Shown: positions 7,314 through 16,717, numbered from the stretch's first letter. The stretch is DNA of 64,000 nt from Elusimicrobiota bacterium (GCA_016788905.1 JAEURZ010000005.1:1-64000); one strand, 5' to 3'. Notes: generated from the sequence alone by a model not told the origin. Program-made: numbers and translations.

Positions 7314-8266
7314 CGGCGTCCTCCTTCCTCTGCGGATTCGTGTTGTGTGTTCACTTCCCGGAAAACTGTTTCAAGATCGCGTCGTTCGGGCGCAAGCGAA
7401 TACACCGCAAACCCTTTTTGGACGAGACCCCGGGCGACCGTTGGAGCCGCCTCCCTCACGGGGCGACCTTCCCGGAGCGAAAGGGCGTAGCGGTGTTCCC
7501 CCTCCTGCCCCCCCAAATGGTCAACGCCCTCGACCCCGTCCAACTCCCGTAAGGCGGGTTCGGCTTCCCGAGGCGATCGGTCCACGGTCACCAACAGGCG
7601 TTCGCTGGCTTTCAGTTCCGATAGTTTTTTGTCCATGACCAGACGGCCATTGAGCACGATGAGCACCCGGTCGCACACGGCTTCCACTTCTTGCAGAATG
7701 TGCGTGGAGAGGACCACAATGGACCCTCGCCCCAAATCCCGGATGAGAGACCGCATTTGAAGAACTTGGGAAGGATCCAACCCGTTGGTGGGTTCGTCCA
7801 AAATCAAAATCGGGGGTTTGTGGATCAGAGCTTGGGCCACGCCCACACGCTGGCGGTAGCCCCGCGAAAGGGTTTGAATACTTTGGGCGCCTTTCGCCAA
7901 AAGGTCCGTTTTCTGAAGGGCATCCCGAACGGCTTGATCGCGCCTCTCCATGGGAATTCCGCGCAGGTCGGCGGTAAAGGAAAGAAAATCCAAAACGGTC
8001 ATGTCGGGATAAAGGGGGCCGTTTTCAGGGAGGTATCCGATTTTAGATTGGGACGGTCGTCGATGGTCATCCATATCTTTTCCATCCACCAAAACTCGAC
8101 CTTCCGTGGGTTCCAGGTAACCGGTCATCATTTTCATGATGGTGGTTTTCCCCGCTCCGTTGTGGCCTAAGAGGCCCACAATCTCCCCTTGATTAATTTC
8201 AAAGGACACCCGGTCCACCGCGGTCAGGGTTCCGTATTTGCGCGTCAGTCGTTCACAAGCGATCAC
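7310..8266 (-). CDS. ABC transporter ATPase, GldA-like
   Basis: A 318-residue ABC ATPase that energises the fused permease downstream. Walker A is GHNGAGKTT (34-42), the signature is LSRGYRQRVG (133-142), and Walker B is ILILDEPTNGLD (153-164). A roughly 100-residue C-terminal regulatory domain follows, as in ABC-2 type exporters. The GTG start at 8266 is chosen because GGGAGGT lies about 7 nt upstream. Its stop overlaps the ATG of the permease gene. It is the first gene of the operon. About 90 bp separate it from the next gene upstream, including an AT-rich stretch likely to hold the promoter. Confidence 0.93.
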   Translation of the reverse strand: MIACERLTRKYGTLTAVDRVSFEINQGEIVGLLGHNGAGKTTIMKMMTGYLEPTEGRVLVDGKDMDDHRRPSQSKIGYLPENGPLYPDMTVLDFLSFTADLRGIPMERRDQAVRDALQKTDLLAKGAQSIQTLSRGYRQRVGVAQALIHKPPILILDEPTNGLDPSQVLQMRSLIRDLGRGSIVVLSTHILQEVEAVCDRVLIVLNGRLVMDKKLSELKASERLLVTVDRSPREAEPALRELDGVEGVDHLGGQEGEHRYALSLREGRPVREAAPTVARGLVQKGFAVYSLAPERRDLETVFREVNTQHESAEEGGRR

Positions 8267-8356
8267 AAGAGGTACCTCCCACTGTTAGTATCCTTTGGCC
8301 GAAAATTATACATAGTAAAAAATTGAATTTTCAATAGCATCGACGAAAAAGAGGCG

Positions 8357-9820
8357 TTACGCGCGCCCAATCCGTTTTAGCATCCCGCTAAAGATCCAGA
8401 CGTGGATGGGGAGAAGGGCATACCAATACACCAATCCCCACAGTCCCAGGGGATCAAAGATCGCTGTTTGATGGATCTCGCAGCCGGCCGGGTGAGGTTT
8501 GACTTCAAATTCCAACCAAGCTCGGCCCGGAAGCTTCATTTCCGCCCGTAACCGAACCCGTTGACCGAGCTCAATGGCTTCCACGCGCCAATAGTCCAGG
8601 GCATCCCCCACGCGCAACTCCACGGGATCCCGCCGTCCCCGACGTAGGCCCACACCGCCGACCAGGGCGTCCACCCAACCCCGCAACCGCCAGAGAAAGT
8701 TAAAGAAATACCACCCGTTTTTTCCCCCAATCCGTTGGATCCGGCCAAACGCTTGGTCAGGGGTCAACCCACTCTGGAGTTGACGGTAATCCACAATGCG
8801 AACCCCCCAAGGGGCATCGCGCCAGGCCCTTTCGTTTGATTGGCTGGACACGGCGTCGGCCCAACGGGTCATATTGAAGTGACGCTCTTCTCCCTGTAAA
8901 ACCCGTGCGAGCGATTCCTTAACCCCCAACGGACGAACACTAAAATCCCGGAGGGCGATATCGTGGTTTACTACAGTGGAATGACGAATGCTTTCCACCA
9001 ACTTCCGGCCGATGCGGGCATACACCGGGGCCACCAGATTAAGCCAAATCCCCGATAGGCGCGGGGTGAGAACGGGAACCGGAATCATCCACCGCCGAAG
9101 TCCCCGTTGGCGGGCGTATTCCCCCATGAGGGTATCGTACGACATGACGTCCGCCCCCCCAATTTCATAAACCTGGTTTTTGGTGAGGGGAATGGTCAAG
9201 GCCTGGAGAAGATACGACAACACATCATCAATAAAAATAGGTTGGGCTTTCACGCGCACCCAATGGGGGGTGACCATCACCGGGAGCCGTTCCACAAGGC
9301 TTCGAATAATTTCAAAGGAAAGGCTTCCAGACCCCAAAATGATCGAGGCCCGAAACTCCAACGTAAGGACTCCCGACGCGTGGAACAATTGCCCCACTTC
9401 CAGGCGACTGCGCAAATGGGGGGACAGATCCAGGTCCGCCGGCGGGCACAGGCCGCCCAAATAGATGATTCGTCCCACACCCGCCGCCCGGGCGGCGCGG
9501 GAAAAAATATCCGCCAATCGCCGATCTTCGTTTTCAAAATCGACCGGTGACCCCATGGCGTGAACCAAATAATACGCCGCGTCCACACCGCGCAAAGCCT
9601 CCACCAAGGTGGTGTAATCCGAAAGGTCGCTGCGAAACACCTCGGTGGTGAGTCCCGTACGCCCCTTAAGTAATTCCGGACGGCGCACCAAACAACGGAC
9701 CTGATGCCCTGCCGCTTCTAAATCTTTTAAGAGCCGTCCGCCCACATACCCTGTGGCTCCCGTCAATAAAACTCGAAGGGGTCGAGGTGTTGTTTTTAAC
9801 TCTGGGAGAGTTGTCTTCAT
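8357..9820 (-). CDS. SDR-type NAD(P)-binding protein with C-terminal DUF2867 domain
   Basis: A 487-residue protein. The N-terminal Rossmann fold begins with TGATGYVGG (20-28). It is an atypical/extended short-chain dehydrogenase of the NmrA/epimerase type, with VDAAYYLVHAMGS in the active-site region. From about residue 330 the sequence matches the DUF2867 extension seen in YtxK/YfcH-like two-domain epimerases, ending in a membrane-associated aromatic helix (WGLVYWYALLPIHVWIF). The substrate is unknown; fused SDR-DUF2867 proteins are widespread. It is a single gene: the Gld operon promoter lies just downstream, and an intergenic gap divides it from the divergent GspE-like gene. Confidence 0.82.
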   Translation of the reverse strand: MKTTLPELKTTPRPLRVLLTGATGYVGGRLLKDLEAAGHQVRCLVRRPELLKGRTGLTTEVFRSDLSDYTTLVEALRGVDAAYYLVHAMGSPVDFENEDRRLADIFSRAARAAGVGRIIYLGGLCPPADLDLSPHLRSRLEVGQLFHASGVLTLEFRASIILGSGSLSFEIIRSLVERLPVMVTPHWVRVKAQPIFIDDVLSYLLQALTIPLTKNQVYEIGGADVMSYDTLMGEYARQRGLRRWMIPVPVLTPRLSGIWLNLVAPVYARIGRKLVESIRHSTVVNHDIALRDFSVRPLGVKESLARVLQGEERHFNMTRWADAVSSQSNERAWRDAPWGVRIVDYRQLQSGLTPDQAFGRIQRIGGKNGWYFFNFLWRLRGWVDALVGGVGLRRGRRDPVELRVGDALDYWRVEAIELGQRVRLRAEMKLPGRAWLEFEVKPHPAGCEIHQTAIFDPLGLWGLVYWYALLPIHVWIFSGMLKRIGRA

Positions 9821-9936
9821 GGCCTTAAAATAGCAAACGCGGAAGCCATTGACAGGAGAACGTTATCCTCTCATACTGAATAAGACACCCCGGCACTTCC
9901 ATCAGTCACTTCGGGTCTGTTCGGAGGGACGGTTTT

Positions 9937-12126
9937 ATGACCGAAAATCATCGATTCGTCGACGAATGGCTCGCCCGCACGTTGGCGACATGTTCCTCCC
10001 TTAAACCTGAGGTGATTGACACATTGAGAAAGGAGAGGATCCCCAGCTTAGCCGACGGGCTTATTGCGGGCGCCCACGCCACGGAAGATTTCATCTGTGA
10101 AGCGGTTCACACCCATCACCAAATTCCCCCCATTCCTACCGGGACGGTGGGCACTGACCGATGGGGCAGGGTGTTCTTCCCCGAAACCCTGTGCCAACGC
10201 CTTCAGGTGTTCCCGGTGCGAACCCAAGAAAACAGAGTGGACGTCGCCATGGTCAATCCCCTTGATTTGGATGCCCAAGCCGACCTGGCCGCGATTTCGG
10301 GTCGAGAGATCGTCCCCTTTTACGGCACCCCGAACCAGATTCTCTCACTGATTTCGGCCTCTTATCAGGCGGACTTCGGTGTCTCCGCTTTGGTTGAACG
10401 GCTCGGCGTAGACAATCGATGTGAATTCGTCGACCCCGAAACCCACACGCCCCTCCTCACGGAAGAACCGGATATCTGGGCACCGGTCAACACGCTGGTG
10501 AACAGCTTGCTCACCAAAGCGATTTTAACCCGCGCCTCGGACGTTCACATTGAACAGGGGGAGCGGGGGACGGAAGTTCGTTTCCGCATCGACGGGACCT
10601 TGCGCAATGTCATGACAGTACCGCGCGACATCGGGGCGGGGCCGCTGGTTTCTCGCATCAAGAGGATGGGAAACCTGGATGGGACCGACCCGCCCAAACC
10701 CCAAGAGGGGCGGGCCCAAATCCGAGTATCGGGCAATGACATCGAGTTGCGGATCTCATGTTTTCCCAGCTCTTTCGGAGAGAAGATCGTGGTCCGCCTC
10801 TTGGACCCCCGTTCGGCGCATCGGTCACTTCTGGATATGGGATTTGGTTCCACCAACGTGGCCCGAATGGAAACCTTGCTCAACCTGCCCCAGGGCGTGA
10901 TTGTCGTCACAGGACCTCCGGGGTCCGGAAAAACCACAACGCTTTACGGTTTCCTGAACAAATTAAAATCTCCGGACATCCACATCATTACGCTTGAGGA
11001 TCCGGTTGAATATCGACTGGAAGGCATGAGCCAAGTTCACGTCAATGAGCGACAGGGAATGACCTTCGCCACCGCCCTTCAATCCGTCCTGCGGCAAAAA
11101 CCGGACGCCATTTTTGTGGGAGAAATGAGAGACGCGCAAACAGCATCCACTGTTTTCCAGGCCGCTGTGACAGGACACCTGGTTATTACAACATTGGAAA
11201 CCCACAACGCCCTTTCCGCGATCAATCGGTTAATTGATTTGGGAGTGGACCGGTTTAAACTCGCCCCCGTTCTCTTAGCCATCACCGCCCAACGACTCGT
11301 TCGACGACTCTGCGCCTCCTGCCGGAGACCCGTTCCGTATGAAGAGATCCCCCCTTTCGTCGTGCGTTGGATGCGTTATTATACGTATGAACCGACCCTG
11401 TATCATCCCGGAGGATGTTCGTTCTGCGGATTCAGCGGGTACGTGGGACAACTGGCCCTTTTGGAGTTCTTACATATGAACCGAGAACTTCGTGACCGGA
11501 TTTATCAGGGGGGCGACGCCTCCACTTTGCATTCCATCGCCGAAAACAAAGGGGATCTTAAAACGCTACGGCAAGATGCCCTTTGGCACCTGACGCGGGG
11601 GGATACCTCCCTGGAGGAAATTTCCTCTCATCTGGTTTTAAAGGAAGGGGAAAAGCCCCAACCCGTAGAAAAATTCCAATCTCCCCCTTCTCCCAGCGCA
11701 CGGCGAATTCTCATTGCGGATAACGATCCGGTACTCCGGACGATGCTTCATACCCTCCTGGCCAATTCTGGTTTTGAAGTCATCGAAGCGGCGGACGGTC
11801 GTGAAGCCTTGGTGGCCGCCAGCCAAACCAACCCGGACCTGATGATGGTGGATGTCCACATGCCCCACGTGGATGGATTTGACGTGATCAAAGGGATCCG
11901 GGGAATCGTGGGAAAAACTGGGTTACCCATCGTGGGCTTAATTGGCGACACCGGTGACGCAAATCGCTTTCAAGCCCTCGACATGGGGGCCGACGATTAT
12001 CTTCTGAAACCCATCAAACCCACGCTGGTCTTGGCGCGGATCAACGCTGTTTGGAGACGATTGGGTAAATCCGATTCCTCCCCACCGGCCCATCCCGCCG
12101 TGACCCCCAACGCAATACGCCATTGA
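9937..12126 (+). CDS. PilB/GspE-family ATPase with C-terminal receiver domain
   Basis: A 729-residue secretion/pilus assembly ATPase. The N-terminal MshEN-type domain (about 20-170) is followed by the catalytic core: Walker A GPPGSGKTTTLYG (near 326-338), Asp box, and Walker B-like DAIFVGEMRD (about 390). CxxC pairs at LCASC and CSFC (about 458-461 and 495-498) form the zinc site typical of GspE/PilB. After residue 588 there is a complete response-regulator receiver domain with acidic residues in ADND, phospho-acceptor Asp639 in VDVHMP, and Lys691 in LLKPIKP. The GGAGGG upstream supports ATG 9937. No pilin, PilC or secretin gene is nearby, so it acts with components encoded elsewhere. The fused receiver suggests control by phosphorylation (inference). 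Confidence 0.9.
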   Translation: MTENHRFVDEWLARTLATCSSLKPEVIDTLRKERIPSLADGLIAGAHATEDFICEAVHTHHQIPPIPTGTVGTDRWGRVFFPETLCQRLQVFPVRTQENRVDVAMVNPLDLDAQADLAAISGREIVPFYGTPNQILSLISASYQADFGVSALVERLGVDNRCEFVDPETHTPLLTEEPDIWAPVNTLVNSLLTKAILTRASDVHIEQGERGTEVRFRIDGTLRNVMTVPRDIGAGPLVSRIKRMGNLDGTDPPKPQEGRAQIRVSGNDIELRISCFPSSFGEKIVVRLLDPRSAHRSLLDMGFGSTNVARMETLLNLPQGVIVVTGPPGSGKTTTLYGFLNKLKSPDIHIITLEDPVEYRLEGMSQVHVNERQGMTFATALQSVLRQKPDAIFVGEMRDAQTASTVFQAAVTGHLVITTLETHNALSAINRLIDLGVDRFKLAPVLLAITAQRLVRRLCASCRRPVPYEEIPPFVVRWMRYYTYEPTLYHPGGCSFCGFSGYVGQLALLEFLHMNRELRDRIYQGGDASTLHSIAENKGDLKTLRQDALWHLTRGDTSLEEISSHLVLKEGEKPQPVEKFQSPPSPSARRILIADNDPVLRTMLHTLLANSGFEVIEAADGREALVAASQTNPDLMMVDVHMPHVDGFDVIKGIRGIVGKTGLPIVGLIGDTGDANRFQALDMGADDYLLKPIKPTLVLARINAVWRRLGKSDSSPPAHPAVTPNAIRH

Positions 12127-12185
12127 TGAAAAGGTTCTTTTGCGCCTGAGCCCAACATTTCGTGGTGGGAAGGCCTAAAATGGCG

Positions 12186-12191
12186 TATAAT
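12186..12191 (+). promoter_or_regulatory. Candidate -10 element for the fatty acid desaturase gene
   Basis: A perfect TATAAT lies 50 bases before ATG 12242 in a 115-bp gap after the GspE-like gene. No good TTGACA-like -35 hexamer is found at 16-18 bp, so the assignment rests on the -10 box alone. AAAGGA forms the ribosome site just before the ATG. Confidence 0.4.
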
Positions 12192-12241
12192 GAAACACTG
12201 GATCCCCCCGTCACAGCCATGGGCTCTCCCAAAAGGATTTA

Positions 12242-13273
12242 ATGGCCGTTCCTAATACGTTTGCACCCAAGTTGGATGTTTCTTACACGCAGGTGGATGC
12301 GCTTCCCAAAATCGCAAAACTGCACGCCTACGCACAACCCAGCACTGGAAGAAGCGTTTGGCAAATCATCAACACCGCGGTGCCCTTTGGCCTCATGTGG
12401 TTTATCGCCTATAAAAGTTTGGCCTATTCTTATTGGATCACACTTCTCTTGACGGTTCCCACCACACTTCTTGTCATCCGATTGTTCATCATTCAACACG
12501 ACGCCGGACATGGTTCTTTCTTTAGTTCACGGAAAGCCAACGATTTCGTAGGGTTTTGGATAGGTGTTTTAACGTTGTCCCCCTACCAATATTGGCAAAA
12601 AACCCACGCCATTCACCACGCCACTTCCGGAAATTTAGACAAACGGGGCTTTGGTGACATTGATTTGTTAACCGTAACCGAATACAAAGGCCTGTCCCGA
12701 TGGGGGCAATTCAAATACCGAATGTACCGCCATCCCCTCACCATGTTCATCGTGGGTCCTTTCTTACAATTTGGTCTTGTTCACCGGCTCCCCCTCAACA
12801 TTCCTAAATCCTGGAAACGTGAATGGAAAAGTGTTCACCTCACGAACCTCGCCCTCTTGGTCGTGGGACTCGTGGCCTGGCAAACCATTGGTTTCAAGAA
12901 TTTTTTATTGGTACAGGTTCCCATCACTTTCTTGTCCTGTGTGATGGGGTCGTGGTTGTTTTACATCCAACATCAATACGAAGACACCTATTGGCGACGG
13001 GACAATGAATGGGATTATTTTGAAGCGTCCGTGAAAGGAAGTTCCTACTACGTTTTACCGAAAATACTCCAATGGTTCACCGGAAGCATTGGCCTCCACC
13101 ACATCCATCACTACAACAGTCGGATCCCCAACTACCGCCTGCAAAAATGTTTTGACGAAAACCCGGAATTCCAAAACGTCACCCGCCTTACACTCTGGAG
13201 CAGCTTGAAATGCATCCCCCTCGCTCTCTGGAACGAACAAACCCAAAAACTAGTTTCCTTTCGGTCTCTGTAA
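12242..13273 (+). CDS. Membrane fatty acid desaturase
   Basis: A 343-residue di-iron membrane desaturase that introduces a double bond into acyl chains. Three histidine boxes are present: HDAGH (about 82-86), HAIHH (about 122-126) and HHIHH (about 283-287). Hydrophobic segments surround them (GLMWFIAYKSLAYSYW, and ones near 200-240). The third box lacks the Q-x2-HH form of front-end desaturases and resembles omega/Delta12-type or bacterial DesA-like enzymes; regioselectivity cannot be read from sequence. AAAGGA precedes the ATG. It stands alone between the GspE-like gene and a convergent RF1-like gene that ends 6 bp away. A second, unrelated-class desaturase lies at 41199-42044. Confidence 0.9.
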   Translation: MAVPNTFAPKLDVSYTQVDALPKIAKLHAYAQPSTGRSVWQIINTAVPFGLMWFIAYKSLAYSYWITLLLTVPTTLLVIRLFIIQHDAGHGSFFSSRKANDFVGFWIGVLTLSPYQYWQKTHAIHHATSGNLDKRGFGDIDLLTVTEYKGLSRWGQFKYRMYRHPLTMFIVGPFLQFGLVHRLPLNIPKSWKREWKSVHLTNLALLVVGLVAWQTIGFKNFLLVQVPITFLSCVMGSWLFYIQHQYEDTYWRRDNEWDYFEASVKGSSYYVLPKILQWFTGSIGLHHIHHYNSRIPNYRLQKCFDENPEFQNVTRLTLWSSLKCIPLALWNEQTQKLVSFRSL

Positions 13274-13279
13274 AGAAAT

Positions 13280-13693
13280 TCAGATTTCGGACAAATTCGG
13301 GGGGCGACGGTTTTCTTTCCGTTCGGCGGTATGCCGTTTGGCCGCGAGCATTTTTTCTTTTGAGCGACGACCCCGGCGGCGTTTTTGACGTCGAATTCGT
13401 TCGACCGCCTGACGCTTGGCGCTCGCCGCCCCCAACAGTTTCTCTTCTAAATTTTCCGCCAACCGCTGGCGGGCCCGATAACGGTTGAGCGTTTGGGATC
13501 GATCTTCCTGACACCGAACGGTGGCGCCGGAAGGAACATGGACCAACAGGACGCAACTGGAAACCTTATTGACGTTTTGCCCCCCCGGTCCCCCCGATCG
13601 GACAAACCGTTCTTCCAAATCCGCTTCAAACACCCCCAACCGTTCCAGACGGGCGTTCAACGCTTTCCAAGCACCTGAAGAAATCGGGGCCAT
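13280..13693 (-). CDS. RF1-domain GGQ protein (ArfB / MTRFR-like peptidyl-tRNA hydrolase)
   Basis: A 137-residue protein with the class-I release-factor catalytic loop, RSGGPGGQNVNKV (about 32-44). The codon-recognition domains are absent. A strongly basic C-terminal tail (RRQKRRRGRRSKEK and beyond) resembles the ArfB tail that enters the mRNA channel of stalled ribosomes. It likely hydrolyses peptidyl-tRNA on stalled or non-stop ribosomes. The length matches the small RF1-domain family. The start at ATG 13693 has no strong Shine-Dalgarno. It is convergent with the desaturase gene, with only 6 bp between stops and no visible terminator. Assignment to ArfB proper versus the MTRFR-like branch is uncertain. 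Confidence 0.85.
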   Translation of the reverse strand: MAPISSGAWKALNARLERLGVFEADLEERFVRSGGPGGQNVNKVSSCVLLVHVPSGATVRCQEDRSQTLNRYRARQRLAENLEEKLLGAASAKRQAVERIRRQKRRRGRRSKEKMLAAKRHTAERKENRRPPNLSEI

Positions 13694-13804
13694 GGGTTGA
13701 GCTTATTTCCCTACAAAATCAAAACATCGATGTTTCGTCATTTCCCGATTTTACATGATTTTGCAATTCCCTTACCGCCCTTGAACCCCGTCCCCAGAAA
13801 GACA

Positions 13805-13826
13805 CTCTCCCGATAAGCGGGGAGAG
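13805..13826 (-). terminator. Hairpin downstream of the lipoprotein gene
   Basis: Inverted repeat CTCTCCC / GGGGAGAG with a 7-nt loop, 19 bases beyond the stop of the minus-strand lipoprotein gene. The following bases on that strand (TGTCTTTCT) are only partly T-rich, so it is a probable rather than ideal intrinsic terminator. Confidence 0.55.
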
Positions 13827-13844
13827 GCCTCCTGGCGATTTCTT

Positions 13845-14471
13845 TTAGATGTTAATGGTCCACTTGAATGGGTATTGGGTGGTTCCGGTTTCAGAACCGA
13901 TGGTGTAGGACCCGTCAATGACGAGCAGATCTCCTTTGTAATTGTAGTTGTATTTATAATAATAATACCTGTATTTTAATTGGTAGTTGACGTCAGCCCA
14001 TTGCGTGTAGGAACTCCCGGTGACGGACAAGGTTCCGTAGATGGACGAGTTTTTTAGGCAGGTCCCATTTTTTTCTACAAGAAAGACCAGCGTTCCACCG
14101 GAACTCGTGTAGTTGTTGGCGGAAAAATACGTCGTCCCATTGACGGTATAGACTTGCGAAGACCCGTGCACGGCCGGTGGATAATGATACGTTGTGGAAC
14201 TAAACGTCACGTCCCCGGGCGAACAATTGGATAGCGCCGACGGGGCGGAAAGGGCGTGGATGTTGCTCCCCGTAATTTCCGCAAGAATTCCTGTGGCCAC
14301 TTTGTTCATTAACTGTTCTTCCACAGGGGCCGCTGTTAAGTTCGTGTCGGGAACCGCCGCATCACTGGACGACGGCGTATCTGTTCCGAAGAACTTGTCT
14401 TTTGAATTACGACTGCAAGCGGCCGCCGCGCCAATCAGACAGACAGCCAACAGTATTTTTAAGGTTTTCAT
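13845..14471 (-). CDS. Secreted lipoprotein of unknown function
   Basis: A 208-residue protein with a lipoprotein signal peptide (MKTLKILLAVCLIGAAAACS); the lipobox AAAC puts the lipidated cysteine at residue 19. The mature part is rich in Ser, Thr, Tyr and Asn, as expected of an envelope beta-protein, and includes a run of tyrosines (YRYYYYKYNYNYKGD). I do not recognise the family. Two adjacent ATGs are possible; the second (14471) has the better distance from GAGGAGG. It is monocistronic: a hairpin follows it, and 129 bp separate it from the response-regulator gene upstream. Confidence 0.75.
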   Translation of the reverse strand: MKTLKILLAVCLIGAAAACSRNSKDKFFGTDTPSSSDAAVPDTNLTAAPVEEQLMNKVATGILAEITGSNIHALSAPSALSNCSPGDVTFSSTTYHYPPAVHGSSQVYTVNGTTYFSANNYTSSGGTLVFLVEKNGTCLKNSSIYGTLSVTGSSYTQWADVNYQLKYRYYYYKYNYNYKGDLLVIDGSYTIGSETGTTQYPFKWTINI

Positions 14472-14603
14472 CATTCCTCCTCATGAGAATAATTTCATCC
14501 GGAAGGGTTACCCCTTCCAAGAGAATATTAATCAAACGGTCTGGAATGAGGCTGAACACCACCTGAAATATGTCTGAAAAGCGGGGACCTAAAAAAAGGA
14601 TAG

Positions 14604-15293
14604 TTAGCTCGAACGGTCGTTGAAGCGGTATCCTTCCCCCACCAAGGTTTCAATCCACTTTCCACACGACCCGAGACCAGCCCGCAGATTTTTAATGTGG
14701 GCTTCCAGTGTATTGGGGGTCACCACCACATCGTCCCCCCAGAGCGAGGAAACGAGCGCTTCCCGTGTCCAAAGTCGTCCGGGTTTTCGAATGAAGGTGA
14801 GAAGGAGTTCGTATTCCTTGCGTCGCAAGGTGATGGGACGGCCTTTAAGGGTAACCTCACGACGAGAAGCATCGACCAGGAGATCCCCCAGGCGGTAGCA
14901 CGTTTGAACCTGTCCCGCGTCACGCGAGCGCCGCAATACCGCCTCAACACGCGCCAAGAGTTCCTGGGGTTCGTAAGGTTTGGTTAAATAATCATCAGCC
15001 CCCGTTCGCAATCCCAAAACTTTTTCCTGTGTTTTTCCTAACACCGTTACCAAAATAAAGGAAAGGGAGGCGGTGGCCTTGTTCCCTTTCAAAATCTCAC
15101 ACATTTTCAGACCGGTAATGCCGGGAAGTTGAAGATCCGAAATCACCAGGTCGGGTTGGCTTTGTTGGATGAGAGAAAGGCCCTCCTCCGCCGAAACTGC
15201 AACCGTCACATGATAACCAGCCTGAACCAAAACCCGTCGCGTCATGGCCGCCATCCCCGGATCGTCTTCCACCAACAGGAGGGAGGCGGTCAC
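14604..15293 (-). CDS. OmpR-family DNA-binding response regulator
   Basis: A 229-residue two-domain regulator. The receiver has acidic residues at 10-11, phospho-acceptor Asp53 (VISDLQLPG) and Lys105 (YLTKPYEP). The C-terminal winged helix ends with the usual WIETLVGEGYRF. The GTG start overlaps the histidine kinase stop by 4 nt (GTGA), so the two form a translationally coupled two-component pair. It is the last gene of the operon that begins with the FN3 surface protein. Targets are unknown. A duty linked to the envelope proteins encoded upstream is an inference from co-transcription. Confidence 0.93.
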   Translation of the reverse strand: MTASLLLVEDDPGMAAMTRRVLVQAGYHVTVAVSAEEGLSLIQQSQPDLVISDLQLPGITGLKMCEILKGNKATASLSFILVTVLGKTQEKVLGLRTGADDYLTKPYEPQELLARVEAVLRRSRDAGQVQTCYRLGDLLVDASRREVTLKGRPITLRRKEYELLLTFIRKPGRLWTREALVSSLWGDDVVVTPNTLEAHIKNLRAGLGSCGKWIETLVGEGYRFNDRSS

Positions 15294-16717
15294 GTGGGGT
15301 GACTCTGGGGAAGTGTAAAACGAAAAGTGGTTCCTTGATCCTGCTCTGAACTAACGGTCAACTGGCCCCCTTGGGCTTCGGTGAGGGAGAGGGCAATGGC
15401 GAGGCCCAACCCGGTACCCTGTTGTTTTTTCACATCCCTTCCAGCGTTCTCGGCGGTTTTGAAACGATGGAACAAATGGGGAAGGTCCCGGGCCGGAATA
15501 CCGGGACCGGTATCGGAAACCGTCACGGTCACGGCCCCGGGAGGGGTCGCCTCGGCCGACAGGGTGATGGCATCTCCTGAGGAGGTGAACTTAAACGCAT
15601 TGGACAAGAGATTAGACAATATTCGGTAGGTTTGGGATTCATCCCCCCGAACCAGAGGCAAATCGTCCGTGGTCACCAATCGAAAATCTCTATCAAATTC
15701 TTCCGCCTGGGACCGAAAAAGATCGCGGAGTTCTCGAATCACTTTGTTCATTGAGAAATCCTCAGTTAAAGAGTCCAAAAGACCCTGTTTGATTTTAGCG
15801 GCGTCTAAAATATTATCGACCATGTTTCGAAGTCGAGCGGTGCTCACGAGAATCGTGGCCAATATTTGTTGGTGGGATTCTTTAGAAAGGGGCGCCGGCG
15901 GGTCCATCAGATACTTCGTGGCCATCGTGATGGCCCCCAAAGGATTGCGTAAATCATGGGAGACCGTGGCCACAAATTCGTCCTTCAACTCGTCAAGTTT
16001 GGCCAAGCGGCGGGACATTTCTCTGAAAGCCGAAGCCAACTCGCCTATTTCATCCCGCCGGGTCACAGAGGGTTTCGCCCCCCAATCCCCCCTCCCCAAT
16101 CGACGGACAGCGAGGGTGAGCTCATTTAAAGGCCACACCAAACCCCGCGCCACTCCCATGGAAACCAAAACACCAATGACCAAACAGACAACCGTGGCCC
16201 CCCCGAACCGTTGCAACGAGGCCGCCAACGCCGTGTGGACACGGTCTTTCTGGCCCCGACCATCAAACGCCAATAGGGCCACGCCCACCCGTTCCCCCCC
16301 CCGGTTCACCGGTCCCGCGTAAACCACCAGGGGCGTCCCTTCCGTCTCAGGAAAAACGCGGTGGCCAGGACGGTCCAACCCGCGGGCCCAATGACTGATC
16401 GCATCGATCGCCACGCTATTTTTCAAGCTTAATTCCGTATGCATCATCACCCGCCCATCCGTCGCGAGAAATGAAGCCCAACGGACATCGTCCGAATGAA
16501 GAAGTTCACGAACGTAATGAATGAGCGTAATTTCATCTTTAGAAAGAACCGATTGTTCGCACAGGAGAGTCCACCGTCCGCTTTCTTCGCGGTTGGCACG
16601 ATCCTGTTCTTGCTCTAAAATTTCCCGTTGGGTCCAGGACAAAGCCCCCGCGTAAAGAACGAAAGATCCAACCGTCAATCCCGCCACGTAGAGCATGAAC
16701 CGCGTCCGGAGAGTCAC
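15290..16717 (-). CDS. Membrane sensor histidine kinase
   Basis: A 475-residue kinase. Membrane segments lie near 8-27 and 175-197 and flank a periplasmic sensor of about 145 residues. A HAMP linker (GLVWPLNELTLAVRRLGRGD) follows, then HisKA with the phospho-accepting His in VSHDLRNPLG (about 255). The ATPase domain has N-box ILSNLLSNAFKFT, G1 VSDTGPGIP and G2 GTGLGLAI. Start GTG 16717 overlaps the upstream TPR gene stop (GTGA), and its own stop overlaps the regulator gene. The signal is unknown. It is encoded directly after outer-membrane and TPR proteins, so it may sense an envelope state (inference). Confidence 0.93.
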   Translation of the reverse strand: MTLRTRFMLYVAGLTVGSFVLYAGALSWTQREILEQEQDRANREESGRWTLLCEQSVLSKDEITLIHYVRELLHSDDVRWASFLATDGRVMMHTELSLKNSVAIDAISHWARGLDRPGHRVFPETEGTPLVVYAGPVNRGGERVGVALLAFDGRGQKDRVHTALAASLQRFGGATVVCLVIGVLVSMGVARGLVWPLNELTLAVRRLGRGDWGAKPSVTRRDEIGELASAFREMSRRLAKLDELKDEFVATVSHDLRNPLGAITMATKYLMDPPAPLSKESHQQILATILVSTARLRNMVDNILDAAKIKQGLLDSLTEDFSMNKVIRELRDLFRSQAEEFDRDFRLVTTDDLPLVRGDESQTYRILSNLLSNAFKFTSSGDAITLSAEATPPGAVTVTVSDTGPGIPARDLPHLFHRFKTAENAGRDVKKQQGTGLGLAIALSLTEAQGGQLTVSSEQDQGTTFRFTLPQSHPT

